NCBI GenBank assembly: GCA_023428065.1
Contig: JAEYZI010000078.1
Coordinates: 1-24,343 of the forward strand
Origin: Actinomycetes bacterium
Lineage (GTDB): Bacteria; Actinomycetota; Actinomycetes; Actinomycetales; Microbacteriaceae
DNA length: 24,343 nucleotides
Direction of reading: 5' to 3'
Shown here: positions 6,519 through 14,474 of the stretch, in pieces
Numbering within the stretch: position 1 is the first letter of the stretch
Layout: every line of letters begins with the position of its first letter
Position numbers and translations under genes: made by a program
The notes under the pieces: model-generated
The model's input: only the letters and a program-made list of their open reading frames with translations
What the model was told of the DNA's origin: nothing
Database searches by the model: none

Positions 6519-8044
6519 GCGGCCGCCTTCCGGAGGAAAAGGGCGCGACCGATCTGGTCGAGCCCGGGGCGATCGACGCCGTCGAGGTCGGCGAGCGTCC
6601 AGGAGAGTCGGAGCACACGGTCGTAGCCGCGCATGGTGAGGGCGCCGCGCTCGAGCGCGCGATCGAGACCCGCGGTCGATCCCGCGACGGGCGCGCCCTC
6701 GGCCCGCAGCCAGCGGCCCGGGGCATGGGCGTTGAGGCGCCAGGGCACCTCCGCGAGGCGGCGCGCCGCTCGTGCCCGCGCCTCGAGCACGCGCTCGCGG
6801 GCCACGGTGCTCGTGGTGACGGGACCGTCCGCGCCGACCCGCAGCTGCGCGGCGGTGACGCGCGGCACGTCGAGCCGGATGTCGACGCGGTCGAGGAGCG
6901 GACCGGACAGCCGACCGAGGTAGCGTCGGCGGGCGAACGGCGTGCAGGTGCACTCGGCGTCGCGCACGCCCGCGTTGCCGCACGGACAGGGGTTCGCCGC
7001 GAGCACGAGCTGGAAGCGCGCGGGGAAGGTCGCGGTCGCGGCGGCGCGCGAGATGGTGATGACGCCCGATTCGAGCGGCTGCCTCAGGCAGTCGAGCGCG
7101 GAGGGCGCGAACTCGGGCGCCTCGTCGAGGAAGAGGATGCCGTGCGCCGCCCGCGCGGCGGCCCCCGGCCGGATCACCCCGCTTCCGCCCCCCACGATCG
7201 CGGCTGGCGAGGCGGAGTGGTGGGGCGCCTCGAGCGGCGGACGCGTCGCGAGCGAGCGCCCCACGGGGAGCCCCGCGAGCGAGCGGATCGAGCTCACCTC
7301 GATCGCGGCCCGCTCGTCGAGGTCGGGGAGGATGCCCGGCAGCCGCGACACGATCATCGTCTTGCCCGCGCCCGGCGGGCCGAGCAGGAACATGTGGTGA
7401 CCGCCGGCTGCGGCCACCTGCACCGCCTCCACCGCGTCGCGATTTCCGACGACCTCCGCGAGATCGCCCGCGTCGTCGGGCTGCCCGGGGGCGGGCGGGG
7501 GGAGCAGCGGCTCGACCTCGACGGGATCGAGCTCGGCCCCGTGCCAGATGGCCGCGTCGCGCAGGCTCGCAACCGGGACGACGCGCACGCCCGGCACGAA
7601 CGAGGCCTCGTCGGCGTTTCCCGCCGGCACGAGCACCGTGTCGAACCCGGCGCGCTCGGCGGCGAGCACCATCGGAAGGATGCCGCGGCACGGCCGCACG
7701 CGCCCGTCGAGCCCCAGCTCGCCGAGGTGCACGACGCCCGTGACCGACTCGGGCGCCACCCAGCCCTCGGCGGCGAGGAGCGCGAGCGCGATGCCGAGGT
7801 CGAAGGCGGAGCCCGTCTTCGGCAGGGACGCGGGAGAGAGGTTGACGGTCACCCGCCCGCTCGGGAAGTCGAAGCCCGCGTTGCCGACCGCGGATCGCAC
7901 GCGGGCCTTCGCCTCGCCGAGCGCCGCATCCGGAAGCCCGACGAGCACGAAGGCGGGCAGGCCGCTCGCGGTGTCCGCCTCGATCTCGACGGGGGCGCCG
8001 TCGAGCCCGAGCAGCGCGACGGCATGCGCACGGCCCACGCCCAT
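6515..8044 (-). CDS. comM: ComM/YifB-family Mg-chelatase-like AAA+ ATPase
   Basis: ComM is a hexameric helicase that promotes branch migration when transformed DNA is integrated. The 509-residue protein has the N-terminal ChlI/Lon-protease-like domain (about 1-180), an AAA+ core with Walker A GPPGAGKT (222-229) and Walker B ILFLDE (303-308), and a Cys cluster CPCG (353-356) plus CTC (365-367) that probably binds zinc. The C-terminal Mg-chelatase domain ends near residue 509. Start ATG at 8044 shares one base with the yraN stop, and its end overlaps dprA, so yraN-comM-dprA is a coupled operon. Confidence 0.95.
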   Translation of the reverse strand: MGVGRAHAVALLGLDGAPVEIEADTASGLPAFVLVGLPDAALGEAKARVRSAVGNAGFDFPSGRVTVNLSPASLPKTGSAFDLGIALALLAAEGWVAPESVTGVVHLGELGLDGRVRPCRGILPMVLAAERAGFDTVLVPAGNADEASFVPGVRVVPVASLRDAAIWHGAELDPVEVEPLLPPPAPGQPDDAGDLAEVVGNRDAVEAVQVAAAGGHHMFLLGPPGAGKTMIVSRLPGILPDLDERAAIEVSSIRSLAGLPVGRSLATRPPLEAPHHSASPAAIVGGGSGVIRPGAAARAAHGILFLDEAPEFAPSALDCLRQPLESGVITISRAAATATFPARFQLVLAANPCPCGNAGVRDAECTCTPFARRRYLGRLSGPLLDRVDIRLDVPRVTAAQLRVGADGPVTTSTVARERVLEARARAARRLAEVPWRLNAHAPGRWLRAEGAPVAGSTAGLDRALERGALTMRGYDRVLRLSWTLADLDGVDRPGLDQIGRALFLRKAAA

Positions 8045-8400
8045 CAGAACACCCCCATGAGGTGCTCGACGCGCGGTTCGCCGCCGCGGGGCGCGAGCAC
8101 CGCGACGGCGTCGATGCGGATGCGGCCGCGCTCGCGGGGGTGCGCCTCACACCACACCCCCGCGAGCCGCCGGAGGCGCGCGAGCTTGACGGGCGTGATC
8201 GCCTCGAAGGGGTGACCGAAGGCCGTCGAGGTGCGCGTCTTGACCTCGACGAAGACGAGCGCGTCGCCGTCGCGCACGACGAGGTCGATCTCGCCGTGCC
8301 GGCACCGCCAATTGCGCTCCACGAGCCGGTACCCGCGCGCGAGCAGATGCCTCTCCGCGAGTCGTTCGCCGCGTCTGCCGAGCTCGTCCTTCGCCGCCAT
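8044..8400 (-). CDS. yraN: UPF0102/YraN-family nuclease-fold protein
   Basis: This 118-residue protein belongs to UPF0102, a small restriction-endonuclease-like fold of uncertain role almost always found next to rnhB, comM and dprA. The motif pattern is GERLAERHLLARGY (14-27), GEIDLVV (36-42) and FVEVKTRTS (50-58), which gives the D-...-E-x-K nuclease signature (D39, E52, K54). A GGGAGG Shine-Dalgarno lies about 9 nt before ATG 8400. It is the first gene of the yraN-comM-dprA operon. Confidence 0.92.
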   Translation of the reverse strand: MAAKDELGRRGERLAERHLLARGYRLVERNWRCRHGEIDLVVRDGDALVFVEVKTRTSTAFGHPFEAITPVKLARLRRLAGVWCEAHPRERGRIRIDAVAVLAPRGGEPRVEHLMGVF

Positions 8401-8444
8401 GCGGGCGAGCCTCCCGGATGGGCGGCTGCGGTGGCGGCGGGTCG

Positions 8445-8457
8445 CCCCGATCCGGGG
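8445..8457 (-). terminator. Weak candidate terminator after the 363-aa gene
   Basis: A compact hairpin, CCCCG (8445-8449) and CGGGG (8453-8457) with a 3-nt loop, lies about 15 nt downstream of the stop at 8472, in the 71-bp gap before yraN. The stem is short and there is no T-run. Confidence 0.25.
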
Positions 8458-8471
8458 AGGGGCTCAGCCGC

Positions 8472-9563
8472 TCAGCCGTGGGGAGGAGCGGCGGGCACCC
8501 ATCGGGCGTCCCCATCCGCGGTGGGCTCGCGCACCCACTCCCGCGGCTCCCCCACGAGGCGCACCCCGTCGGTGAGCCACCGCGTGACGCCCGGACCCCA
8601 TCCGGCGACGAGCGACGCGCGCTCCGCGTCGACCATGAGCGGGCGCCCCGCGAGCACGAGGTACTTCGCGATCGAGAGCCGCACGGCGCTCCACTCGTGC
8701 GCCACCTCCGCCCAGTCGGGGATCACCCACGCCCCCTCACGGCCCGTCGCGCGCCCCCAGTCGGCTCCCCGCGACGCCGTCACGTCGAGCGGATGCCGCC
8801 GACACAGCTCCACCCAACCCGCCTCGTCGAGGTCGAGCACGCGGCCCGCCCCGCGTGCGCCCGTCACGAGCGCGCGATCCCAGCCGAGCGGATCCTCGAC
8901 GAGGGCGAGCCCGCACGGCACGCCCGCGAACGCGTCGCTCACGGTCGGCAGGCCGAGCGGGAACGACCACCACGTGCCGGACGCCCCGCGCTCCTCGACC
9001 GCGTCCCGTCGACGCGCCTCCTCGCGCAGGGTCTCCTCCCGCCACGCGGACAGCACGACGGCGGGGGGAACCGACCGGGAAGCCTCGCCGCCGCCCCCGT
9101 CGAACTCGACGTGCCATCCCGACCCGAACGACGAGGCGCGCCAGCGCGCGAGGACACCGTCGACGACGATCCGCTCGACGACCGCCGCGAGCGCCACCCG
9201 CACCTCGGGCTGCGCCGCGAGCATGTCGCGCTCATCCGGCGGCTGCCAGTACCTGGCGCCGGTCACGGTGCGCTCGAGACACGCGAGAACGGCCGCGTCG
9301 TCGACGAGCACCTCGTCGACGGCCGCCGTGCGGATGCCGCGGAGCGCCCGGGCGACCTCCGCGATCCCGACGGGCGGCGCGACCGCGTGGTCGTCCCCCG
9401 CGGTCGCCCGCAGCACGCCGACGCTCCCGTCATCGGGCAGGAAGGCGCGCTCGGCGTCGGCGACGACGGATGCGACTGCAGGCTCGGCAGCGAGCGCGAC
9501 CTCGAGACAGAAGCGACGCCCCCGCGGCGCCGCGAGCATATCCGGGGCCGAGGGGACGCGCAC
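8472..9563 (-). CDS. Conserved actinobacterial protein of unknown function
   Basis: The 363-residue product is not assigned to a function. It starts with a GTG two bases after the VOC stop and reads VRVPSAPDMLAAPRGRRF. It has no signal peptide, membrane span or catalytic motif that I recognise. The last third, with DWAEVAHEWSAVRLSIAKYL, AGRPLMV and GWGPGVTRWLTD (about residues 290-345), resembles, from memory, a widespread actinobacterial family of hypothetical proteins. The two halves are separated by a charged helical stretch (REETLREEARRRDAVEER, about 200). GTG 9563 is preferred because longer frames run into the VOC gene. It is probably co-transcribed with the VOC gene. Confidence 0.8.
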   Translation of the reverse strand: MRVPSAPDMLAAPRGRRFCLEVALAAEPAVASVVADAERAFLPDDGSVGVLRATAGDDHAVAPPVGIAEVARALRGIRTAAVDEVLVDDAAVLACLERTVTGARYWQPPDERDMLAAQPEVRVALAAVVERIVVDGVLARWRASSFGSGWHVEFDGGGGEASRSVPPAVVLSAWREETLREEARRRDAVEERGASGTWWSFPLGLPTVSDAFAGVPCGLALVEDPLGWDRALVTGARGAGRVLDLDEAGWVELCRRHPLDVTASRGADWGRATGREGAWVIPDWAEVAHEWSAVRLSIAKYLVLAGRPLMVDAERASLVAGWGPGVTRWLTDGVRLVGEPREWVREPTADGDARWVPAAPPHG

Positions 9564-9565
9564 GG

Positions 9566-9961
9566 TCAGTCCTGGAAGCCGACGAGCCAGTGCACGCCGA
9601 AGCGGTCGCGCACCTGCCCGTCGTGATCGCCCCACGCGCGCGCGGCGAGCGGCTCGAGCACCTCACCGTCCTCGGCGAGCGCCCGGAACCACTCCTCGAG
9701 CGTCGCGGGCTCCGCCGTGCCGAGCAGCGAGAACATGCCCCCGCGCATCCGGAACGGCTCCTCGTCGCCCGTCACATCCGCCGCGAAGAGCGACACCGGG
9801 CCCGTCAGCTGCCCGTGCGCGATCGCGTCGGCGGGCCCGTCGTCGCGGCCGAAGTCGGCGTAGCTGTTGAGCTGCAGCTCACCGCCGAAGATCTCGTGGT
9901 AGCGCGTGAGCGCCTCGCGCGCGGTGCCCGGGAGCATGAGATAGGGGACGAGTCCTGCCAT
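9566..9961 (-). CDS. VOC-family (PhnB/glyoxalase-like) protein
   Basis: The 131-residue protein matches the PhnB-like branch of the vicinal oxygen chelate superfamily: LVPYLMLPGTAREALTRYHEIFGGEL (4-29), a central AHGQLTGPVSLFAADV strand pair (48-63) and GGMFSLLGTAEPATLEEWFRALAEDGEV (74-101), ending DRFGVHWLVGF. Family members bind a metal or small ligand; the reaction cannot be predicted. ATG 9961 is supported by a leaderless -10 box 6 nt upstream. It is divergent from the GNAT gene with only 36 bp between the two start codons. Confidence 0.9.
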   Translation of the reverse strand: MAGLVPYLMLPGTAREALTRYHEIFGGELQLNSYADFGRDDGPADAIAHGQLTGPVSLFAADVTGDEEPFRMRGGMFSLLGTAEPATLEEWFRALAEDGEVLEPLAARAWGDHDGQVRDRFGVHWLVGFQD

Positions 9962-9967
9962 GTCGCA

Positions 9968-9973
9968 ACGCTA
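9968..9973 (-). promoter_or_regulatory. Leaderless -10 box of the VOC gene
   Basis: On the minus strand TAGCGT is followed by 6 nt and the ATG at 9961. It faces the GNAT promoter, whose -10 box is 11 bp away, so the two divergent promoters cover the same short stretch. Confidence 0.5.
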
Positions 9974-9984
9974 CCCCCGGGGTC

Positions 9985-9990
9985 TAGCGT
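9985..9990 (+). promoter_or_regulatory. Leaderless -10 box of the GNAT gene
   Basis: TAGCGT is followed by exactly 7 nt and the GTG at 9998. This both predicts a leaderless mRNA and decides the GTG start. Confidence 0.5.
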
Positions 9991-9997
9991 GGGACGA

Positions 9998-10480
9998 GTG
10001 TCCGAGCTCATCCGCCCCGCCCGCCCCGACGACGCCGAGCGCATCACCGAGATCTGGGCCACCGGATGGGTCGACGGCCACCTCGCCGACGCGCCCGCCG
10101 AGCTGCTCCCCCACCGCACCCCCGAGACGTTCGCGCCGCGCGTCGCCGCAGCGCTCGAAAGCACCCGGGTCGCCGAGGTGGACGGCGTCGTCGCGGGCTT
10201 CACGATGATCCACGACGACGAGGTCGAGCAGCTCTACGTGCACGCCGGCCACCGCGGCACGGGCGTCGCGGCGCGGCTCCTCGCGGATGCCGCGGACCGC
10301 ATCCGCGCCGCCGGCCACCCGGTCCCGTGGCTCGCCGTCGCACGCGGCAACGCCCGCGCCCACCACTTCTACGTGCGCGAGGGATGGACCGACCGGGGCG
10401 AGTTCGGCTACCCGGCCGACATCGGCGGCGGCCGGTCGCTGCCCGTGCCGTGCAACCGGATGGAACTGCCGCCCGCCTGA
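9998..10480 (+). CDS. GNAT-family N-acetyltransferase
   Basis: The 160-residue protein starts (GTG) SELIRPARPDDAERITEIWATGW, a standard GNAT N-terminus. Motif A, the acetyl-CoA pyrophosphate loop, is LYVHAGHRGTGVAARLLADA (about 79-98, with the R-G-T-G-V-A loop), and motif B is ARGNARAHHFYVREGWTDRG (about 117-136). Such enzymes transfer acetyl groups to amines; the substrate is unknown. The next gene starts 94 bp downstream behind a hairpin. Confidence 0.9.
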   Translation: MSELIRPARPDDAERITEIWATGWVDGHLADAPAELLPHRTPETFAPRVAAALESTRVAEVDGVVAGFTMIHDDEVEQLYVHAGHRGTGVAARLLADAADRIRAAGHPVPWLAVARGNARAHHFYVREGWTDRGEFGYPADIGGGRSLPVPCNRMELPPA

Positions 10481-10530
10481 CCCGGTCCGCGACGCGAGGT
10501 ATCAGGCGCCGCATCCGCCGCTCCTTCCTG

Positions 10531-10557
10531 GTGTGCGCCCGTCCGGGCGCCGGACAC
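10531..10557 (+). terminator. Hairpin between GNAT and the 927-aa gene
   Basis: A 6-bp stem, GCGCCC (10535-10540) with GGGCGC (10545-10550), is extended by GTGT/ACAC outside a 3-base bulge. It could end the GNAT transcript or be leader structure of the next gene, whose start is 18 nt away. There is no T-run. Confidence 0.35.
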
Positions 10558-10574
10558 CGAGCCAGGAGCCGGAG

Positions 10575-13358
10575 ATGAACGAGCTGTTCCGATTTCTCAT
10601 GATGCGTCCCGCGGATCTGCCGCGCCGCGAGGATGTGCGCAGGCTCCGGCCCGCGAACATCGACCTCTCGAAGGGGCGCGCCCGCGCGATGCGCCAGGCG
10701 GCGGAGGTGCTCGCCTCGGAGTCCGTGCCGCGGACCGTGGAGGATGTGCCCCTCGGCCCCGTCGCCCGCGAGCTCGCGGCGGCGCTCGCCGCACGCGTTC
10801 TGCCGCCCGAGGAGGCGGCCGAACTCGTCGAGCGTCTCACCGGCGCCCGCGCCGAGACACTGGTCGACGACGCCTTCACCGCGAGCGTCGCGCGGCTCGA
10901 CGACGTGCTCGTGGCCGCGGCGCTCGTCTCGGGAGCCCCGGGCGTCGACGCTCGCGGACTCGCGACCGTCGCCCAGGGACTCGACGTGATCCGGCAGGTC
11001 GCCGAGCGGACCGGCGAGGTGCGCGTGCGTCCCCTCGAGCTGCCCGTCGATCCGGTCGAGCGCCGCGTCGACGACGAGCAGCCGACACCGACCGCGCCGA
11101 CGCCCGCACCGACGCCCGACCGGCACGTGCTCGCCCAGCTCACGCGCATCGAGGCGGCGATCGACAGGCTCCGCCGAGTGCCCGCGCAGGCCTTCGACGC
11201 GAGCACACCGCACTCCCCGACGAGAACCCGCACCGAGGAGGGGGCCGCCACGGCCCGCGCGGCCGCGGAGAAGACGTCCGCCGCGGGCTCCGCGCTCGGA
11301 GGGGCTCCGTGGGTGCTCGCCGAACCGACGATCGCGAAGCTCCCGGCGACGGTGCGGACGACCCTGCGCGGCCTCGGCATCGACGCCACGACGACGCCCC
11401 TCCCCGTCATGATCAACCGGCTGAGCGAGAAGCACGCCGAGCTCGCCCAGTCGATCGCCGAGCCCATGTCGAAGACGAAGGCCTTCCTGCCGATCGGGAA
11501 CACGCTCGTGCCCGAGGCGGGCGTCTCCGAGCTCGTCGGCACGCCATCCGCCCCGATGCCCCAGGGGCACGGAAGCATCCGGCCCGTCGGCGTGGGCGAC
11601 CTGCTGCTCGTGAAGGAGCACGTGCTGCGCTACGAGGGCGGCGAGCTCGCCCATGTCGAGAACGTCCTGAAGTCCGAGCGTCTGAGTCGCGACACGCGCC
11701 GCCTCGAACGCACCGAGACGACGATCCTCACCGAGTCGGAGACCACGAAGGAGGAGGAGCGCGACACGCAATCCACGGAGCGTTTCTCGCTCAAGCGCGA
11801 GACCGACTCGACGATCAAGGACGACACCCAGTTCAAGGCGGGCATCTCGGTCGACGCGAAGTACGGCCCGTTCGTCGAGGTGAAGGCGGATGCGAGCATC
11901 GCGACGAGCCACTCGAGCGAGGAATCCGCGCGGCAGGCGTCCGAGTTCAGCAAGGACGTCGTGGCGCGGTCGGTGAGCAAGGTGGTCGAGCGCGTTCTCG
12001 AACGGCGCAGCAGCACGACCATCTCGGAGTTCGAGGAGCGCTACTCGCACGGCTTCGACAACACCGACGGCACGGGGAACATCTCGGGCGTCTACCAGTG
12101 GGTCGACAAGGTGCTGCAGGCCCAGATCTACAACTACGGCAAGCGGATGCTCTTCGACGTGACGATCCCGGAGCCTGCGACCGCGTTCATCGTCGCCGAG
12201 GCGCGGCACAAGCTCGACACGGAGACGATCACGCCCCCCGAGCCCTTCACCCTCAACGCGACCGACGTCTCCGAGTCGAACTACGCGATGTGGGCGCAAC
12301 GGTACGACGTCACAGGGCTCGAGGCACCCCCGCCGCCCGTCAAGACCGTCAGCAAGGCTCTCGGCGGCACGATGCCGCAGGACCCGTACGAGTCGAGCTC
12401 GTCGGCCGACATCGTCATCGACGACGGCTACCGCGCGAAGTACGCCCTCTGGACGGCGGCGTGGAACACGTACTCGGGCGCCTCGTGGTACCTCATCATC
12501 GGCAACAACTCCCTCAACGTCTTCACCGCCAGCACCTACGTCGACATGGCGGGAGAGGTGGGTTCGGTCTCCATCGCGACCTTCGGATGGAAGCTGCGCG
12601 ACTTCGCGGCGACGGTCGAGATCTTCTGCGAACGCACCGAGCGCGCGATGACCGCCTGGCGGCTCAAGACCCACGCGGCGCTCACGCAGGGCTACCTCGC
12701 CAAGCGTCAGCAGTACGAATCGAAGCTCGCGGAGGCGACGGCGGCCGCCGGCGTGGTGATCTCCGGCCGCAACCCCATCTGGAACGCCCGCGTCGTCGCA
12801 GCCGAGCTGCGCAAGCAATGCATCGAGTTGCTCACGGCTCAGCACTTCGAGTCGTTCGGAGCGCTCGAGGTCTCGCCCGACGGCGAGCCCCAGCCGAACC
12901 TCTCGCGAACGGCCGCGCAGATGCCCTACGTGCGCTTCTTCGAGCAGGCCTTCGAGTGGGAGCACATCGTGTCGTTCTTCTACCCGTACTTCTGGGGGTG
13001 GAAGCCCGCATGGCGGGAGCGGCTGCTGCTCGACGACGTCGACCCCCGGTTCGCCGACTTCCTCCGCGCGGGCGCGGGCCGCGTGGTCTTCCCGGTGCGG
13101 CCGGGCTTCGAGGCGGCCGTCGTGCACTACCTCGACACGGGCAGGATCTGGAACGACGGCCCGGCGCCCGACATCTCCAGCTCGCTCTATGTGCCGATCG
13201 TCAAGGAGATCCAGGAGGCGACGGGCGCGCCGGGCGACGAGGTCCCCGTGGGCGAGCCCTGGCTCGTGCGACTTCCGACGACGCTCGCCAAGCTGCGTGC
13301 CGACGACGAGCTCCCCGCGTGGCAGAAGGTCGGCGAGGACTGGCAGCCGGTCGGCTGA
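10575..13358 (+). CDS. Large protein of unknown function, first gene of accessory pair
   Basis: I do not recognise this 927-residue protein with confidence. An AGGAG Shine-Dalgarno supports ATG 10575. Residues 1-150 are mostly helical and basic (MNELFRFLMMRPADLPRRED). Residues 165-185 are a Thr/Pro linker, and 185-245 another linker-like stretch. Residues about 340-540 are distinctive: GDLLLVKEHVLRYEGGELAH (341-360), a long Glu/Lys/Arg/Thr heptad-like segment (365-415), then VSKVVERVLERR and SEFEERYSHGFDNTDGTGNISGVYQWVDKV (484-513). The C-terminal part has an aromatic YPYFWGWKPAWRERLLLDD (803-821) and FPVRPGFEAAVVHYLDTG (839-856). No signal peptide, membrane helix or nucleotide-binding motif is seen. 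GC-rich third positions on this strand confirm coding. The partner gene follows after 18 nt. From memory, similar sequences occur in scattered bacteria without a known role. Confidence 0.85.
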   Translation: MNELFRFLMMRPADLPRREDVRRLRPANIDLSKGRARAMRQAAEVLASESVPRTVEDVPLGPVARELAAALAARVLPPEEAAELVERLTGARAETLVDDAFTASVARLDDVLVAAALVSGAPGVDARGLATVAQGLDVIRQVAERTGEVRVRPLELPVDPVERRVDDEQPTPTAPTPAPTPDRHVLAQLTRIEAAIDRLRRVPAQAFDASTPHSPTRTRTEEGAATARAAAEKTSAAGSALGGAPWVLAEPTIAKLPATVRTTLRGLGIDATTTPLPVMINRLSEKHAELAQSIAEPMSKTKAFLPIGNTLVPEAGVSELVGTPSAPMPQGHGSIRPVGVGDLLLVKEHVLRYEGGELAHVENVLKSERLSRDTRRLERTETTILTESETTKEEERDTQSTERFSLKRETDSTIKDDTQFKAGISVDAKYGPFVEVKADASIATSHSSEESARQASEFSKDVVARSVSKVVERVLERRSSTTISEFEERYSHGFDNTDGTGNISGVYQWVDKVLQAQIYNYGKRMLFDVTIPEPATAFIVAEARHKLDTETITPPEPFTLNATDVSESNYAMWAQRYDVTGLEAPPPPVKTVSKALGGTMPQDPYESSSSADIVIDDGYRAKYALWTAAWNTYSGASWYLIIGNNSLNVFTASTYVDMAGEVGSVSIATFGWKLRDFAATVEIFCERTERAMTAWRLKTHAALTQGYLAKRQQYESKLAEATAAAGVVISGRNPIWNARVVAAELRKQCIELLTAQHFESFGALEVSPDGEPQPNLSRTAAQMPYVRFFEQAFEWEHIVSFFYPYFWGWKPAWRERLLLDDVDPRFADFLRAGAGRVVFPVRPGFEAAVVHYLDTGRIWNDGPAPDISSSLYVPIVKEIQEATGAPGDEVPVGEPWLVRLPTTLAKLRADDELPAWQKVGEDWQPVG

Positions 13359-13376
13359 GCGCTGCGGGCGGGCATC

Positions 13377-14474
13377 ATGCGCAACCACATCATCGTCGCG
13401 GGCGTCGACTGGGAGTTCCACGGGGTCGACTTCCAGGTGCTCGCCGACAACCGCCGCAAGTACCTGACGGCGCAGAACAAGGCCAAGGCCGACCTCCGCT
13501 TCCTCATGATGGATGTGCGCGCCGGCAAGGTGACCCGCGTCGACGTCAGCTACCCCGGCGGGAAGAAGACCGAGACCGCGACGGCCGTGGCGACCTTCGA
13601 CCCCGTGGGGAAGTCCAGCTACGCCACATTCACGGATGCGGCGGGCGTCACCCACACGGGACTCAAGCCGGGCCTCTGGGGCGTCATGTCGATCACCGAC
13701 GTCTATGCGGCCGTGCGCGACATCGGCGCCAAGGATCCCGGCACCCTCGAGGAACTGAGCTTCTTCGGGCACGGCTGGGCGGGCGGCGTCATCCTCGTCA
13801 ACAGCTGGGACAACCGCACCCCGGTCGTGCCGGTGCCGTCGACCGGCAGCGCACCCTCGTCGGTGACCGTCACGCTCGGCGCCACGCAGCGCGACCCCAA
13901 CGACAAGGACTCGCGCATGCAGTACGACTTCGTCGCGCCGACCCAGGATGCGACCGCCCTGGCGCTGTTCCGGGCCGCGTTCGCGAGCGACGGGTACTCG
14001 TGGGCGTGGGGGTGTTCGTTCCCGCCCGTGCACCACCACTCGATGTGGGCGATGGAGCAGGCGAAGGGCTACTCCTCGAGCGGCGTGGGCGACGACAAGG
14101 TGCTCACCCTCGACGGCGTGACAGCCGACGACGTGCGCTACCTCGAGGGCTGGCTCGCTCCGCTCATCGGGCCGTTCCCCTCGCGCAGCACGATCACGCT
14201 CAAGTTCAAGTTCCTCAAGTGGGCCTTCTGCGCGATCAACGCGTCGAGCCTCGGCGCGCTCCTGGCGACCGCGACGGGCAAGCCCGTGCGCGCGGCGCTC
14301 GTCGGCACCTACGCCGAGTACGACACCCCGACCGACATGATGCACGTCCACACGGGCTTCACCGCCCACGTCGCCTTCTACCGCAACTACCTCGGCATGA
14401 AACTCGACCCCGAGGGACGCGGCTACGCGGTCTACCCTCCGGGCCTGACCTGCCCGGTGCCGAGCGTGCCCTGA
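13377..14474 (+). CDS. Putative caspase-like (clan CD-type) hydrolase, second gene of accessory pair
   Basis: The 365-residue protein starts MRNHIIVAGVDWEFHG. Residues 121-145 read PGTLEELSFFGHGWAGGVILVNSWD, with H132-G133 at the end of a hydrophobic strand. Residues 207-215 read YSWAWGCSF, with C213 after a second hydrophobic strand. A His-Gly followed by a strand-end Cys is the layout of caspase-like clan CD cysteine peptidases; here the spacing is longer (81 residues), with a Ser/Thr/Pro insert at 147-170. TGKPVRAALVGTYAEYD (300-316) and a His-rich MMHVHTGFTAHV (321-332) follow. The hydrolase assignment is inference. There is no signal peptide. It is 18 nt after the 927-aa gene, so the two are an operon. 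Its 3' end overlaps the convergent SEC-C gene by 43 bp. Confidence 0.8.
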   Translation: MRNHIIVAGVDWEFHGVDFQVLADNRRKYLTAQNKAKADLRFLMMDVRAGKVTRVDVSYPGGKKTETATAVATFDPVGKSSYATFTDAAGVTHTGLKPGLWGVMSITDVYAAVRDIGAKDPGTLEELSFFGHGWAGGVILVNSWDNRTPVVPVPSTGSAPSSVTVTLGATQRDPNDKDSRMQYDFVAPTQDATALALFRAAFASDGYSWAWGCSFPPVHHHSMWAMEQAKGYSSSGVGDDKVLTLDGVTADDVRYLEGWLAPLIGPFPSRSTITLKFKFLKWAFCAINASSLGALLATATGKPVRAALVGTYAEYDTPTDMMHVHTGFTAHVAFYRNYLGMKLDPEGRGYAVYPPGLTCPVPSVP

